Positions 34,090 through 45,940 of a stretch of 64,000 nucleotides of DNA are shown piece after piece. The notes beneath the pieces are model-generated. The model did no database searches, had not been told where the DNA came from, and saw only the letters and a program-made list of their open reading frames with translations. Made by a program: the position numbers and the translations under genes. The DNA lies in assembly GCA_003586115.2 (NCBI GenBank), contig QVOM02000034.1, positions 142,920,693 through 142,984,692 on the forward strand, given 5' to 3'. This stretch comes from Salvator merianae. Its lineage: Eukaryota; Chordata; Lepidosauria; Squamata; Teiidae. Position 1 is the first letter of the stretch. Each line of letters begins with the position of its first letter.

Positions 34090-34267
34090 GGGCGATTCCA
34101 CACTGGCCTGTATACCAGACCAGTAAGGGTACTAGAAGCCCCATTCTGCATGCTGTGCAGTCTAAGGGAGGGTCTGGGTGTGGACTGTCTTTGAGCATAC
34201 CAGCATGTGGAAGGGAGGCTCCTAGTACACTTGTTGGTCCAGTATACTGGCCAGTGCAGAATCACCC
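34090..34267. mobile_element. Foldback MITE with long inverted repeats, about 178 bp
   Basis: The left arm starts gggcgattccacactggcc. The right arm, inverted, starts gggtgattctgcactggcc. Pairing continues through tatacc/tatact, gacca, gtactag and catgctg for about 70 bases per side, so the element is almost entirely self-complementary. No open frame of significance. Confidence 0.8.
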
Positions 34268-35572
34268 AGAATGTGAAGAGATAATGATAGATGAAGAGAT
34301 AAGTCTGCAGTTTTTAAATCAACATGAAAATTGCTCCCACTGAATGTGGTGGATTGTTTATAGATTTAGCAAACTGTAAATTCAGACACTCATGAAGAAA
34401 GGGAAAAGTGGACTTGAACATTAAGCTACTGGATGCTGTGGAGCATTGCCCATTTTCCTCTTGTGAGCCTATTGCCCCAGCCCTTTATATGCATCAGTGG
34501 TGCATGAATGAGGCTCATGTTGGTAAAAAAAAACACTATGCAAGAGTTATAAAATTAATATAGGCACAAATACATCTCATTAATTGATTACTAGGTTGTT
34601 TGTGCAATTAGATACAATCTGCAACCTTTTTTTCTCAGCTTTCCATCATTTTAGGATGCTTGAAACAAATTGGTTGGCAAGATTTAAAGCTAATTGGCTA
34701 GAGTCTCACAGATTTTTACTGGTTCATCAAAAAAAAGGGGGGGGCGTCAAAAGTATCTGATTTAAAGTCAGAACTCTTTCATTTGGTATATTACCAGGCC
34801 CATCTAAAGTAGTTCCCTCCCCTGTGGTAGCTAGAAAATTCCAGCAGGAAAAGCTTCTACAGAAATCCTTCCCAGCAGAAGCAGTCCCACTGTACAGGAA
34901 AAAGATCATCTGTTCTTGGAGGGTCTGTTCTGGGACAAGCCCCATGCCTCATGACACCTGTTTCCGCCCACCCCACCACCCACCACCCACAACAGCCCTT
35001 GCCACACTGTGCCTTTGCCCTTCACTGCCCTGCATCATCCCTCCCACCTCTTATTTCCCCATGCCACCCCTGTCTCACCATGCTGCTCTGAAACTTGCTC
35101 AAGCTTTGAAGTCTGCTGTGACGTCTCCAAAAGCCAATGGCCTCAGAGGCCTAGGGTGACTCATTTTGGTGGTTCAATGGAGGGTATGTGACCTTCTGCA
35201 TGCTTCCATGGGCTGGTTTACTCACGCAGAGACAGCAGTGGACCTGTTAAAACAGCTCCACCACTGTCCCATTTAGGCAGCCATTTCAGATGTCTTAGAC
35301 TGGCCTACACTGCATCGAGTGCAGATGATCAAGCTAGTAGGGGATGGGTCGTCTCTAGGCCACACTAGAAGAGGGCTTGCCTCAGTGATTTACTGGTCTA
35401 ATGGTAAGTGCAGAATGGCCCTAACATACTTCCGCGGTGCATGTAGCTGAATGCCATTTTATTGAGCTCCCAGAAATGGCCCCAGAAATGAGCTATCTGC
35501 AGCTTGCCTCCCAAAAATACACTGCTTACAACTTTGGGAGCTGAAGAACTTGCATTCCAGATCTGTAGAGTT
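34268..35572. other. Stretch without genes
   Basis: C-rich around 34960-35060 (ccaccacccacc), which generates artificial proline-rich frames. A terminus-like gtgcagaatggcccta near 35410 suggests one more decayed DNA element end. Confidence 0.35.
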
Positions 35573-35965
35573 AGGGCCTGTTCGCACTTGAAGCTAGCGA
35601 GTGTTAGGGATGCTCACTAGTCAAGTGACTCTGCACTTTGCAGAGGCCCTCATGATCAGGAGCAGACTCCAGCTGCTGCTGATAGCTATTAGCTGTGGAG
35701 CACTAAATCATGCTCCACAGCTGAACCAAGAGCAGTTGAACTGTTCCCAGTACAGTGCTTCCCGCCTGCTGTCATGGCTCGGAACACAAGCAGGACACAA
35801 TTCACACCACAAATACTGGTATCCTGCTGGTGTTCTGTTCTAAGTGCAGGCAGTGTCCGCGTTGTGAGGTCTATTCTGATGTGCAATGTTCTCTGGGGAA
35901 CATTGCACAGTGGAAGGTATGGAAAGGCCCTGTGGCTAGGATCAGCAGCCATCATGTGGACAGCT
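35573..35965 (+). mobile_element. Hairpin-ended repeat family Y copy
   Basis: Begins gttagggcctgttcgcactt, followed by the hairpin pair ctagcgagtg / cactcactag-like ctcactag. The blocks gctgtggagcactaa and ccacagctgaacc then match the 7.1-kb copy in inverse orientation. The 80-115 codon frames on both strands here come from the repeat and are not genes. Confidence 0.7.
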
Positions 35966-38279
35966 GTCAGTACAGTTCCCACTGCCTTTACCTTTCTGCC
36001 ATAAATTACTTGATTCAGACCAGAAAGCATGCTCCGTGTTCCATATTAACACATGGATTGCGGAAGCAGCCTATGTGCCCAATGACAAGTCATGTGCGCT
36101 GAGTTTGCATGCCATGGGGGTGTATGATTACTGTCCTATTGTCCTTTAACTGTTCTGTTGAACTTTCCTTTCTTATATTTTCAATGCATGATGGCAGGTA
36201 CAGAGCTAGAAAGCATGACAGTTAGCTACATTAATTAATAAGAAGTAGAACGCTAGAGTAAAATCTAAATCTGCACCTTCCCCAGTAATCAACAGGAAAT
36301 TCTAACACATATTACCTTAACTTGTGGACTTTTCATGTAGAGACAAATACCTGCACTGCCTGATTTGTAGCTATGCTTCCTCGTCCCTAGCTTTCCCAGC
36401 TATTGCTCACAAGCATTGCCCTTTTGACTTCCACGAAAAAAGAAAGAATTTGTCCTCTCCTTTTCCTTCAAGGGAAAGAAAGTGGGGATTATGTTTCTAG
36501 CTTTTGTTTTCCTTAGATTCAGCCTGTTTGATGAATCCTGTCCTCTGAATAATCTCTGGCTACTGAAGCGTAGTGCTGCACGGATGCTAGTGAAATGAAC
36601 TCTGAAGTGCCATCTTGAGATCCAAAAGCAACAAAACTGTCATCTGCTGAAATCTATTTTTATATTTTGCTAGAGGGAATCATCATAAATAAAGAGGGAG
36701 GGAGAATTACTTGTGTGGTCTCTTCCCTCCCCTCCCCTCTCGGATCATTTCTTCTCAGATGTCACCTGTCCTGTTGCAGGGATGCTGTGGAAGGAGGAGT
36801 GGAAACAAATTACATTACTCTTTGATGCATAGAATGAAAATGCCATTTTAAGCTCGGAGTTTCTACTAAAATTGCTAGTTTGCAACAAGGTTGGTGGGGG
36901 GCATCAACAATGTCACTACTGCTGAGGGGAACATAAAAGAAATAAATTGTAGGTATCTTTCACGTTGTTATGCTGCATTTGGAAGCAAAATGTGTCCTTT
37001 GTATTCACACTGATTTCTCTGCTAGGAAGGATAGACATCTATCATTGCTGCAGTATCAAACCACACCAGAACCTTCCTGTTTCATCCTTGCAGGCAATAG
37101 TTTGACCACACAGAGAATACCAGTATCTCCATCACCACCGTTGGAGAAATAAAATTCAGCAAGATATCAGCTAATTTTCCTGAGGCTATGTGCAGCAGAT
37201 ATTCTAACCCTTTTAATAGCTTGGATGTATGAATACCAAAACAGCTTGAAGGAGACACGCCTGCAATTCACTTATCTTCCTATGTATGGCTGCGAATTCA
37301 TACTGCAAGGAATGCCTTGCCTGTGCTAGGATCACAACTTCATCTTGTTCTGGTACTTGCTCAGGTTGTTTGCAATGGAACACAGGTCAGGGAACTGTTG
37401 TCAAGCAAATAAAATGGCCCAGTCGTACCTGCACATATTTAAAATGAGTTTCTTGTAACTGCAGCATGAAGCATGTACTCCAGCAGTTCTTCGAACACAA
37501 AGGGTTGGGTCCAGTCTTGGCAGGAAGCCTGACGTAGCTCTTGCTGAACCTTATTTTGGTTTGGAACTGCCCTGGGGATCCTCATCCATAGCCTGCCATT
37601 TTAGATGGAAGCTTCTCTTGCTTATATTCCACCATGACCAAAGATTTATTCAGGTGTTTCCCCACATGCATGGAATAGAAGGAGATTAGTTCATAATGCC
37701 TTTGAACTTCACCCAAGCACTTCTGTCTTTGCCACCTCCATTCCCAGTCTTTGCTCATTGAAAGGAAAGGAGGATTATTTGTGCAACTGTCTTAACAAAA
37801 GATAGATGTACTCCAGCTAGAACAGACTTATCCTGACCTGTCTTTTTTTTGTTTTGTTTTACAGGTAAATACGCTTTTGTTCTGCTCAGCTTAAGTGTTA
37901 GCCTTTTTATATGCAACCTATTGTACTTTAGACCATGTTTCAGAGTTTCTAAATCCTACATAGGTGGAGATGGTAGGGAGACAAAGAGTTTCAAACTGAT
38001 CACAGTTTCCAGATTTTTGAAAGATTTCCAGCAACAGTTCTGTGTGATGTTGAGCAGTCAAAATTGTAAGGAAACATGGCAACCACAAGAAGAAGACTCA
38101 GTGCCAGCCATGATGTCGACAGAAGTCACTTTCTTCAAACAATAGCATATAGAGTTATAGATGGAAGCAAGAGCTTATATCTGTGTAGTGCAGGGAGACT
38201 CTCAGTCCCAGCACAGGAAAGAGGCATTTAGGGCTTAATTTAATCAGAAAAATACAATGTGATGGAAATGTTCAGGCCG
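35966..38279. other. Long stretch without recognised genes
   Basis: At 37838-37865 a pyrimidine tract ending in acag precedes an open frame of about 95 codons (to 38145). It resembles a splice acceptor and exon, but the translation has no recognised family. The rest is unique AT-rich sequence. Confidence 0.35.
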
Positions 38280-38649
38280 TTAGAAGTCTGACCTCCAGCA
38301 AGGCTGGCTCCAGATGCCGGCTGAATAGAATGCTAACAGGTGATATTCCAGAGAAAATCCCCTCCAGAATGATTGCCTGTAGGCCAGAGTGAAATACTCA
38401 GAAGCGCACAATTGTGACCCCCACACATGCATGACCATCTTTGTGGCCCTGCACATGTGTGGTGGATGTGCATATCCAGGTATTTTGCCAGTGCAAAATA
38501 CCCAGATGTGCATGACACCACCACCTTGGATGTGTGGGTGTCCTTTTTGACCCCCATACATGTGCATGGCCAGAGAGATGATGGCAGCTCCAGCTACAAG
38601 GTAAGTGATAGTGCTATTTCAGGAAACCCTGCCACCAGAGTTGTGTTTC

Positions 38650-38785
38650 CAAAATAGGATATCATGTGTTTTAGGGGGGATATGGTGTAGCTATGGTGGG
38701 GTTGCCACTGATATGTGTGTGGCAATCCCACAACAGTGATGCCATAATGGCACTATAATACTCCTATCTGGACTGGGCCCAAGTG
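38650..38785. mobile_element. Foldback MITE fragment, TTGCCAC hairpin
   Basis: Arms tggggttgccac (38697-38708) and gtggcaatccca (38719-38730) pair at 11 of 12 positions. The right end, ctatctggactgggccc, is a diverged inverted form of the ggctgtgtccagacagg end seen at 15.12 kb. The left part is not defined. Confidence 0.55.
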
Positions 38786-40095
38786 TCAATCCTAGAGTAA
38801 TAAGAGTACTTCCAAGTTCCAAGAATGGCAGAAGGCGAGCATGCTTGATGGTTAAGAAAGTCAATAGCCCTTTAATTTTTTAAGAGACTTTCTTGGGAGT
38901 ATAGTAGCTAGTTTGATATTTTGTGAGTTCTGCACTTAAAAGTTAAAGAAAGACTTCCACAAAGAAATGGACTTCAGTGTCTACTCCTTCCTTCTGCTTA
39001 TGGCATACATTAACTTTTTTTCCATTGACCCCCATAGGAGTCAAGGGAATTAATTTTCCTTATGAACAATAAATGCTGACTCTTGAAGTATGATCAAAAA
39101 CTAATGTGTTTGTTTTGTATAGCAATGATTTTTTATTGTCCCTGAAGACCAGTTAACAAGATGTCAATTAATCATGCAAATTAGAAGAAACAGATATAGA
39201 TTTGATTATGCTACCTGGAGCTAAACTATGTGACTAACAGATGTTAGCTTTTTCTGTAAGGCATGCTTCTTTGAAGCCTTTGCAACTTGTGACTGAGTAA
39301 TTGTGCCCCATAGCAAACAGTACAAATGCTTTCATCCCTTTAGGAGTTGGAAGATAACACAAAAGGGGACTTTTTAGTCTACCCAACTATATCCTCTGCC
39401 ATTATCAAAGGCACTAAACACTCCACTTTTCCTAAATTGGAATATCTGATGGCAGTTAATGGCTGTCTTTACTGTAGCACAGGATCATTACCCTTTGGGT
39501 ATCAGTTGATACATATGGAAGACTGTAAAAGTACTGGGGGAGCAACCCCAAAACAGCCACAATGGGGCATGGAAAAGAGAAAAAGCTGATTTAACAAGCA
39601 AGGGTCCATTGCACTGGAACAGATTTGTACATAACCTTTCCACATTTGCTATCAAATCAGAGATCATTCCTGATCATCCCAACCCTTTCCTTTTCCTGAC
39701 TGAGTGTGAATAATTTTGGTTTCATCTAGTTGCAGGGGACTCCAGTGCAAGCTTGGAATGAAGGAAAGTCTGCATTGTCATACTTGGTGATTTCAAACAT
39801 CCTGAGTGATTTGGAATGGCAAATCTCATGAACAAATCATGCTTACATTTCCCTATGGTTGCTTTCACTTCTGACCTAACCACAGTTCTTAAACCTCATC
39901 AGTACAGGTGGGATGACTTGGTGCCCCAGGCTAGGGAGAGTGTACATGTGTGGAGCTCTTATGCAGCTCTTAAAATCAGATTATGCAGTATAGTTTTGGG
40001 GAGGGGAGAAAAGAAAAAAATTCCATCAAAATCAGGTCAATACTGCATATAATTTAGCTGGAGAAATTAAAAAACAAGCAGGATGCAAACATCTT
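38786..40095. other. Stretch without recognised features
   Basis: No gene or repeat family recognised. Confidence 0.4.
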
Positions 40096-40194
40096 CATTG
40101 TCCATAAATTGCATAATTTTTCACTTGTTAGTACAAGCCAAAAATTATGCACTTTATGGACAATGGAGAAAAATTATGCAATTTATGGACTATG
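40096..40194. repeat. Three-copy 26-bp unit: one inverted arm and two direct copies
   Basis: The unit at 40096-40121 (cattgtccataaattgca...) is the inverse of 40140-40165 and also of 40169-40194. Each matches at 25 of 26 positions, with different single mismatches. The left arm could fold with either right copy, giving two alternative hairpins. Confidence 0.9.
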
Positions 40195-40819
40195 AGGGTT
40201 AGTAGAATACAGCATTGGAGCAAGGCAGCTATATTGTATTGTACTCAGAGGCCATTCGCCATTCAGAAATAAAGAGCACCTTGGAGTATCCTTAGCTGGC
40301 TCTTGGCTTGGATCTGAGATGTAGACCTATACAATGCAAGATGCCCCGAAAGGCTTTCTTGTGTAGATTGCAATAGAGGATGTCAAATCTTTGCAGGACT
40401 TTACTGAGAAAAGTGTCCCTACAATAGAAAAATTAGCCACAAGAAGCAGGCAAGCATAGACCTCAGAATCTCTTGACAGATTAATGGACTAAAGTAAGCT
40501 CAAAATACAGAGAAAAGGGAAGTCACATTTTGTTTGAGTGTGCGTGTGTGTGCGTCGGTCTGTTTGTCTGTGCCTGTGTGTATGATGGCTCCTTCCTTGG
40601 AAAGAGATTCATTCCTCAGAGAAAGTCATGGGCAGTTGGAGAGATCTCATATCAGTTAAAAACCTTAAGGCTCCCCCCATTACACTCCTAGCAGTTGATC
40701 AGTAGGATTTGATGGTCAGTCCTGATTTGTAGCACTGCTCCTAATGTATAGAAGAATACCCTGTATGGAGATGCTTCCATTTGTGTGAACAGGGGAGCCA
40801 GTAGTGGCCATGAACTAAA

Positions 40820-41215
40820 ATGTGTGCATGCAGATTTGTCAAACCTCTTTGAAGTCAGAAAGAACTGCAAATTGTTATTCATTGATTCATTCTTGGTTGG
40901 ATCAATAAGTGATTCACAATGTATAATGCAAAAACTGAGACTTCCACAACTGCTTTTGATTTCACTTGTCACCATTTCTGGGCTGTAATGCCATGTTTCA
41001 TAGTTCTGCTTTGAACTTAAGCTTTTGGATACAGCTACAATATCTGTATTCAGCAGTCAGATCCACTGAACATAGATAACCATATCCAAAAGCTTAGGTT
41101 CAAAGCAGAACCATGGAACATAGCATAACATCCCAACAATTGTGACAAGTAAGATTTGCAGTCTGTTTCAAACTCCAAAGAGGATTGATAAATCTGTGCA
41201 TGACACTCCCAAGTC
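40820..41215. repeat. Large imperfect inverted repeat
   Basis: The inner arms, about 40985-41035 and 41080-41131, share gttctgctttgaac, taagcttttggata and the ATGC/ATGTT words around them, with a loop of about 45 bp. Homology resumes further out: 40832-40880 (gcatgcagatttgtcaaacc) matches the inverse of 41150-41205 (cagatttatcaatcctcttt). The left side carries roughly 80 extra bases between the two blocks. This is a foldback element or an old palindromic duplication. Confidence 0.75.
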
Positions 41216-41560
41216 AATCTTTGGCATCTTCATTTTAACCCCTCCAGAGATCAGCTTGAAGTACAGAGTACAAGAACTGGTTTTGCTTGGTTGTGAACTG
41301 AACGTCAGCTGTGTCAGAATCAGCTCTGCCTTGAACCCAAACTGACTGCTTTCCCTCCTTCTGCCTTTGCACTGCACAGGCTTTGCCTACCTGCCAGACC
41401 AGGACACTGCTGCCATCCCTGCAGTACCTCCAAACACCCACCCAGCTCACTGGCTCCCCCCAGTGGTGGCCAGCCTGGACTGTGGCTGCCAGGCATGTGA
41501 TTCTACCAACGCTAGTCAGTGTGCTTCAGCCAAATCAAGGGCTTCATCCAGTCATTGATT
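41216..41560. other. Short stretch without recognised gene
   Basis: C-rich toward 41390-41480. The open frames are unsupported. Confidence 0.4.
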
Positions 41561-41636
41561 ACTTATTCCACTACATTTGGATATTCTGGAATATCCAAAT
41601 ATAGCAGAATAAGTAAGCAACATTTGAATGCAGCCT
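41561..41636. mobile_element. Palindromic MITE core, relative of 21.4 kb
   Basis: 41561-41614 is a 54-bp near-palindrome (23 of 27 pairs) built on acttattcc, catttggatattc and their inverses. It ends near gaatgcagcctagg, which matches the gatgcagcc end at 21.54 kb. The opposite terminus is absent or not recognisable. Confidence 0.7.
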
Positions 41637-43624
41637 AGGTCTTTCAGGCTGGAAGATCATGGATCTTCCCAGCAAGCTATGCACATACCTACTTCCTGGA
41701 ATGCCTGAAAGGCAGCTGTTCACTTCTGAGGCCTTCCTAGAAGTGAAGGTATGTAAGTCTTCGTTCATGACCTGCTGGGATATGGTCTTCCACTCCAGAA
41801 GTCCTAGGCCAGTCTGTGGTCCAAACCATTCCGGCATTTGGAAGAACCACATATCTAGTGGCTATGGCCCAAGCCAGGTTAACATTTGATAGAAAGACAC
41901 TAATAGTAGTGAGAACTGTGCAGATACAATGGAAGAAGAAGGTAGGTCACATATGGAAGGGGAGTCAGGAGAGGTCAAAGCACAAGGGGAGAAGAGGGAA
42001 TCAAATCAAACTGTTTGCTCTGACACCACCACCACCCCCAACATCCCAGTTCAGTATTGGAGCAATCTCCAGAACTCAAGTCTGTTTCAGTTCAATAACA
42101 AGTCTCTCAAATCTGGGATGTTCATACTAAACTGGACTCATACAAATCAGTTTAACACATTCATAAACTGAAGGGATTGTAATGATCTGCTGAAAGATTA
42201 TTGCAGAGAGAATTTCAGAATTTCTTTTCTGTTTGATGTACCAGTTCTTTGGATTTTGACAATTTTACAAATTTAGCTTAATCCTTATTCTGGTAGAAGT
42301 GAGTACTACCTCTCTCTCATTACCTCTAAATGCTGTTCTCCTCATCCTTTCATTTGAAATTTAGAATGTAGTAAAAAATATAGGTCTGAATTACGCTATA
42401 GCTACATTCACGTCTTACATCCCACTTCAAAAAGAAATCCACATGAATTTCACATCAGAACAAACCTAAGATAGATAATGTATATCCAGAGCATTTGTTC
42501 AAAACGTGTTGCCTTGCCCTCTACCACACTCTCTCTGAAACTCCTTTCCACCACTGAAAATGATTGCTCTGTACAACTGGTTGATCTCCAGGGGCTCCCC
42601 CTCCTTTCTGCTGTTCTGTTCCTACAAAAAAGACCCCCCCCCCCAAGTCTGCGCCTGAGAAAAAGCCTATTTAGCAGCAGGTCTACTTAGCTGCCAAAGT
42701 CTTTAGCAGCATTCCTGCACAAAACTGCAAACACACAGCTAAAGGTAGGAACCAAAAAGGTGGAATGTCACTCTGCCACAGGCAACAACAGTGAAGAAAG
42801 AAGAATACCCACATCCAAACTCAATAAATACCCAATATGGACACCATTTGCTCAGAAGCAATTAGCTTTCTGTGCAGAAAAAAGCACTCTGCAGAAACAG
42901 TGGGTTAAAAAAATACTGCACATTGGATACAAGAACTTGCGTTTTGATCTGATTTCTCTGCAATGGAAACTGATGTAATGCAAGGTAAAACTGACCTGTA
43001 GCAACACCGTTAGTTTGGCTATTGGCTAAGTGACTGCAGTATGCAGAAAGCCTCTTTTGTGTTCACCCAGTTGAATCACGGAGGTACTGAACGTGGGTAA
43101 CTAAACTGGGATGACTTCAGAGTTGATGGGCCTCTATCCATCATCTGTACTTTACACTTAACTATCATTTTACCAGTAACACATATTGTACTATATACAA
43201 TGTATATGAATCCAGGTTGTACCCTGCAATATTTTTCTTAAACTGGAGTAGGGTCTGCACTTTCTTCCTCCCAAATCAGGAACAATTTTGATTTTCTAAT
43301 TTTATATTTTCTTGAACATATTCATTGATTGACCCTTGCTAGTAGATGCTGTTTGGTAATTATTAGGCAAGCTTTTGTGGAATTTCACTTCTGTTATTAT
43401 GACTTAAGTCTGAAATTGCTGTAATTGCTGTTGCCTAGGCTTCTCATATTTAGTTCCCAGATGGCTGTTGTAATTTATTCCCTTCTATTCAGTGCTCCAT
43501 ATACATGTTATACAGATTTCATTGAGATATATGCAAGTTCTCTCACATGCATTGTCTCACAGTTTGCTTTTCCTGAACCAAGGTACCTAAACCACCTAAA
43601 ATGTCACACAATGACTAAGACATC
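41637..43624. other. Stretch without recognised genes
   Basis: A C-run lies at 42632-42643. No recognised exon or repeat. Confidence 0.4.
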
Positions 43625-44712
43625 GCTTTACTGAAAATAGCTTTTTTTTTTGCATATTTTTATTGTTCTTGTATTTCAAATATATAAAATTACAGTTTAC
43701 ATTACATTCTTAAGTCACTATTATTATCAAATTCATCCTTCATTAACAGTTTCTTCTAAACTTCATGTTCTTCGGCATCCTGTACTCCTTCCTTCTTTTT
43801 TTCACTGAAACTCTTCTTTCTTCTTTTTTTTTTTTACTCTTCAAATCCAGCAATCGCAAGTCCATTATCCATCTCTTGCAGAAAGTCAATAAAGGGTTTC
43901 CAATTCCGGTAAAACCTATCAACTGTCTTAATAATCAAAAGATTTGTCAGTTTGTCCATCTCGGCCAACTCCATCATTTTAACTAACCAATCATCCACCG
44001 TTGGTAATATCTCTCCTTTCCACTTCTGAGCACATACAATTCTGGCAGCAGTTACCATATTTTGCAATAACACATTGACACCTTCAACATTATTTTCCAC
44101 TATCCCCAATAGGAATAATTCCAGTCTAAAAGGAATGTTTGTCTTTAAAATTTTCTGCATAGCTATATGAATTTGAACCCAAAACTTTTTGGTTTTTACA
44201 CAAGTTCACCACATATGATAAAAAGTACCCTCATGCTTCTTACATTTCCAACATTTACTTGACATACCTTGATACATTTTTGAAATTCTGAAAGGTGTTA
44301 AGTACCATCTATACATCATCTTATATATATTCTCTTTCAACATATTACATACAGTAAATTTCATATCTTTGGTCCACAATTTTTCCCATTGATCCATTGA
44401 AATGTTATAACCAAAATTTTGTGCCCATTTTATCATACAGTCTTTAACTTGCTCTTGTTCCAATTCTATTCTCAAAAGAAAATCATACAGTACCCCTATA
44501 ATCCCCCTTTCTTCTTTTTCCAATTTTTCTTCCCATTTCTGTCTTTCTAGTTCAAAGTTCATCCTTCTTTTATCTTCTTTAAAAACATCCATCAATTGAG
44601 CATACGTTAGCCATTGTACCTCTAACCCCTCCTGGTTTAACTGTTCTCTTGTTTTCAAGGAGAATTCATCCGTTTCATTATTTTTACTCAAGCTTTACTG
44701 AAAATAGCTTTT
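43625..44712 (-). mobile_element. 5'-truncated L1 LINE (copy 2) with 21-bp target-site duplication
   Basis: The insertion is bracketed by gctttactgaaaatagc plus tttt at 43625-43645 and 44692-44712, an exact match. Minus-strand coding from 44691 gives a long open stretch (to 44206) with FELERQKWEEKLEKEE, YKMMYRWYLTPFRISKMYQG, the knuckle-like CWKCKKHEGTFYHMW, and, after one TGA at 44206-44208 replacing a tryptophan codon, QIHIAMQKILKT through NNVEGVNVLLQ to the stop at 43834 after GFEE. Only one nonsense change in about 285 codons points to a comparatively recent insertion. The 5' two-thirds of ORF2 and all of ORF1 are missing, so it is not autonomous. Confidence 0.92.
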
Positions 44713-45059
44713 ATAGTTCAAGAAACTCACGAAGCTTCAGTTAATTAGAAACGTGTATCTACAATCCACTTCTGTTTGAGGTGTGAATTTTTTAAAATTG
44801 ATTTCACCTGAAAATTGATTTCATGAATTTCTAGCATCCTCCAAGAAAACTGACACACACTGGGTAAGTTTGGAATGTTCTTAATTATTTAATAATCACC
44901 CCACCCTGCTCCCACCCACATAACATAATAACAACACATCTCTAGATAGCACTTTGAAGTAGAATCCTCATGATGTCATAATTGCACCATGAGAGAGCTC
45001 AAAGCAGGTGATGATTGTAAAATCCCATGACCATAAAAGTCACATCAGGCCACAGAGAA
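44713..45059. other. Short stretch without recognised feature
   Basis: Unique sequence between two LINE copies. Confidence 0.4.
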
Positions 45060-45640
45060 GTGGAAAGTGCTATTACATAAGAACAGAAGAACAGAAGAGG
45101 AGCCTTGCTGGATCAGGCCACAACCCATCTAGTCCAGCATTTTGTTGAACACAGTGGCCCACCAATTGCTTCTGGGCATTCTCAAGCAGAATAAAAGGCA
45201 AAACCTTCACCAGCTCTTCACTCCCCGCAAATAGTTTTGCAGATATCCTGCCTGTCTTTCCAACCTGGAGGCAGTAACTAGGCATCCATTCTAGTAGCCA
45301 TTGATACATCTGACCTCCATGAATCTGTCCAATCCTTTCTTAAAGCTATCTAGGCTGATTGCTGTCACCAACGCTTCTGGCCATAAATTCCATAGGCCAA
45401 TGACTTTCTGGGTGAAAAAATACTTCCCCTTGTAGGTCCTAACTCTCCTACCCATCAGCTTCATAGAGTGCCCCCTAGTCCTAGTGTTGTGTGATAGAGA
45501 AAAGAATTTCTCTCTATCCACCTTATCCATACTGTACATGATTTTACATACTTCAACCAGATTTCCTCTTAAATGCTGTTTTTCAAGGCTGAAGAGGCCA
45601 AGACATTGCTCTGATTAAGCATGAAGACTGATGCTCTTTT
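45060..45640 (-). mobile_element. CR1-like LINE 3' end
   Basis: On the minus strand, 45539-45291 encodes REKFFSLSHNTRTRGHSMKL, KGKYFFTQKVIGLWN and SLDSFKKGLDRFM. This is the pattern of the last residues of CR1-superfamily ORF2 (FFxxRVxxxWNxLP...SLxxFKxxLD). The element 3' terminus on the left is made of repeated ttctgttctt-like octamers, as in CR1 tails. The well-known amniote repeat phrase gctggatcaggcca lies at 45108. The exact family name is uncertain. Confidence 0.65.
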
Positions 45641-45663
45641 CCCACAGAGTTAGAGACAATGCT

Positions 45664-45940
45664 GTGACAGTGGAATGGAGTATTTATTATTTGCATTTTT
45701 TTTATCCTGCTTATACCCAAAAGTCTCAGGGTGGGTTATAACAATTAAAGACAAAACAAAACAAAATGTAAAAGACATGCAATAAAGAATTAGCCTGAAA
45801 GTAGGGAGAGAGAGTTTTACCTTTAGCCAAAGGCCAGGATAAATAGGTACATCTTTACTGCTCTCATAAAGATGTAAAGTGAACAAGCTTGACACACCTC
45901 AGGGGAAAGAGTGTTCCATAGTCTGGGGGCCATCACTGAA
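45664..45940 (-). mobile_element. L2-like LINE 3' end
   Basis: On the minus strand, about 45935-45840 encodes FSVMAPRLWNTLSPEV, the same block as in the nested copy at 27.15 kb (RVFSMVAPRLWNSLP). The 3' untranslated region then runs toward 45664, ending in atttattat-like sequence. It abuts the BovB copy directly on the right. Confidence 0.7.

Noticed and set aside
37849..38145. About 95-codon frame preceded by a pyrimidine tract and acag, resembling an exon after a splice acceptor
   Set aside because: No recognised domain, no matching donor or neighbouring exon, and the frame contains no clear initiator methionine (the first codon is TTG). Transcript data would be needed to reconsider it.
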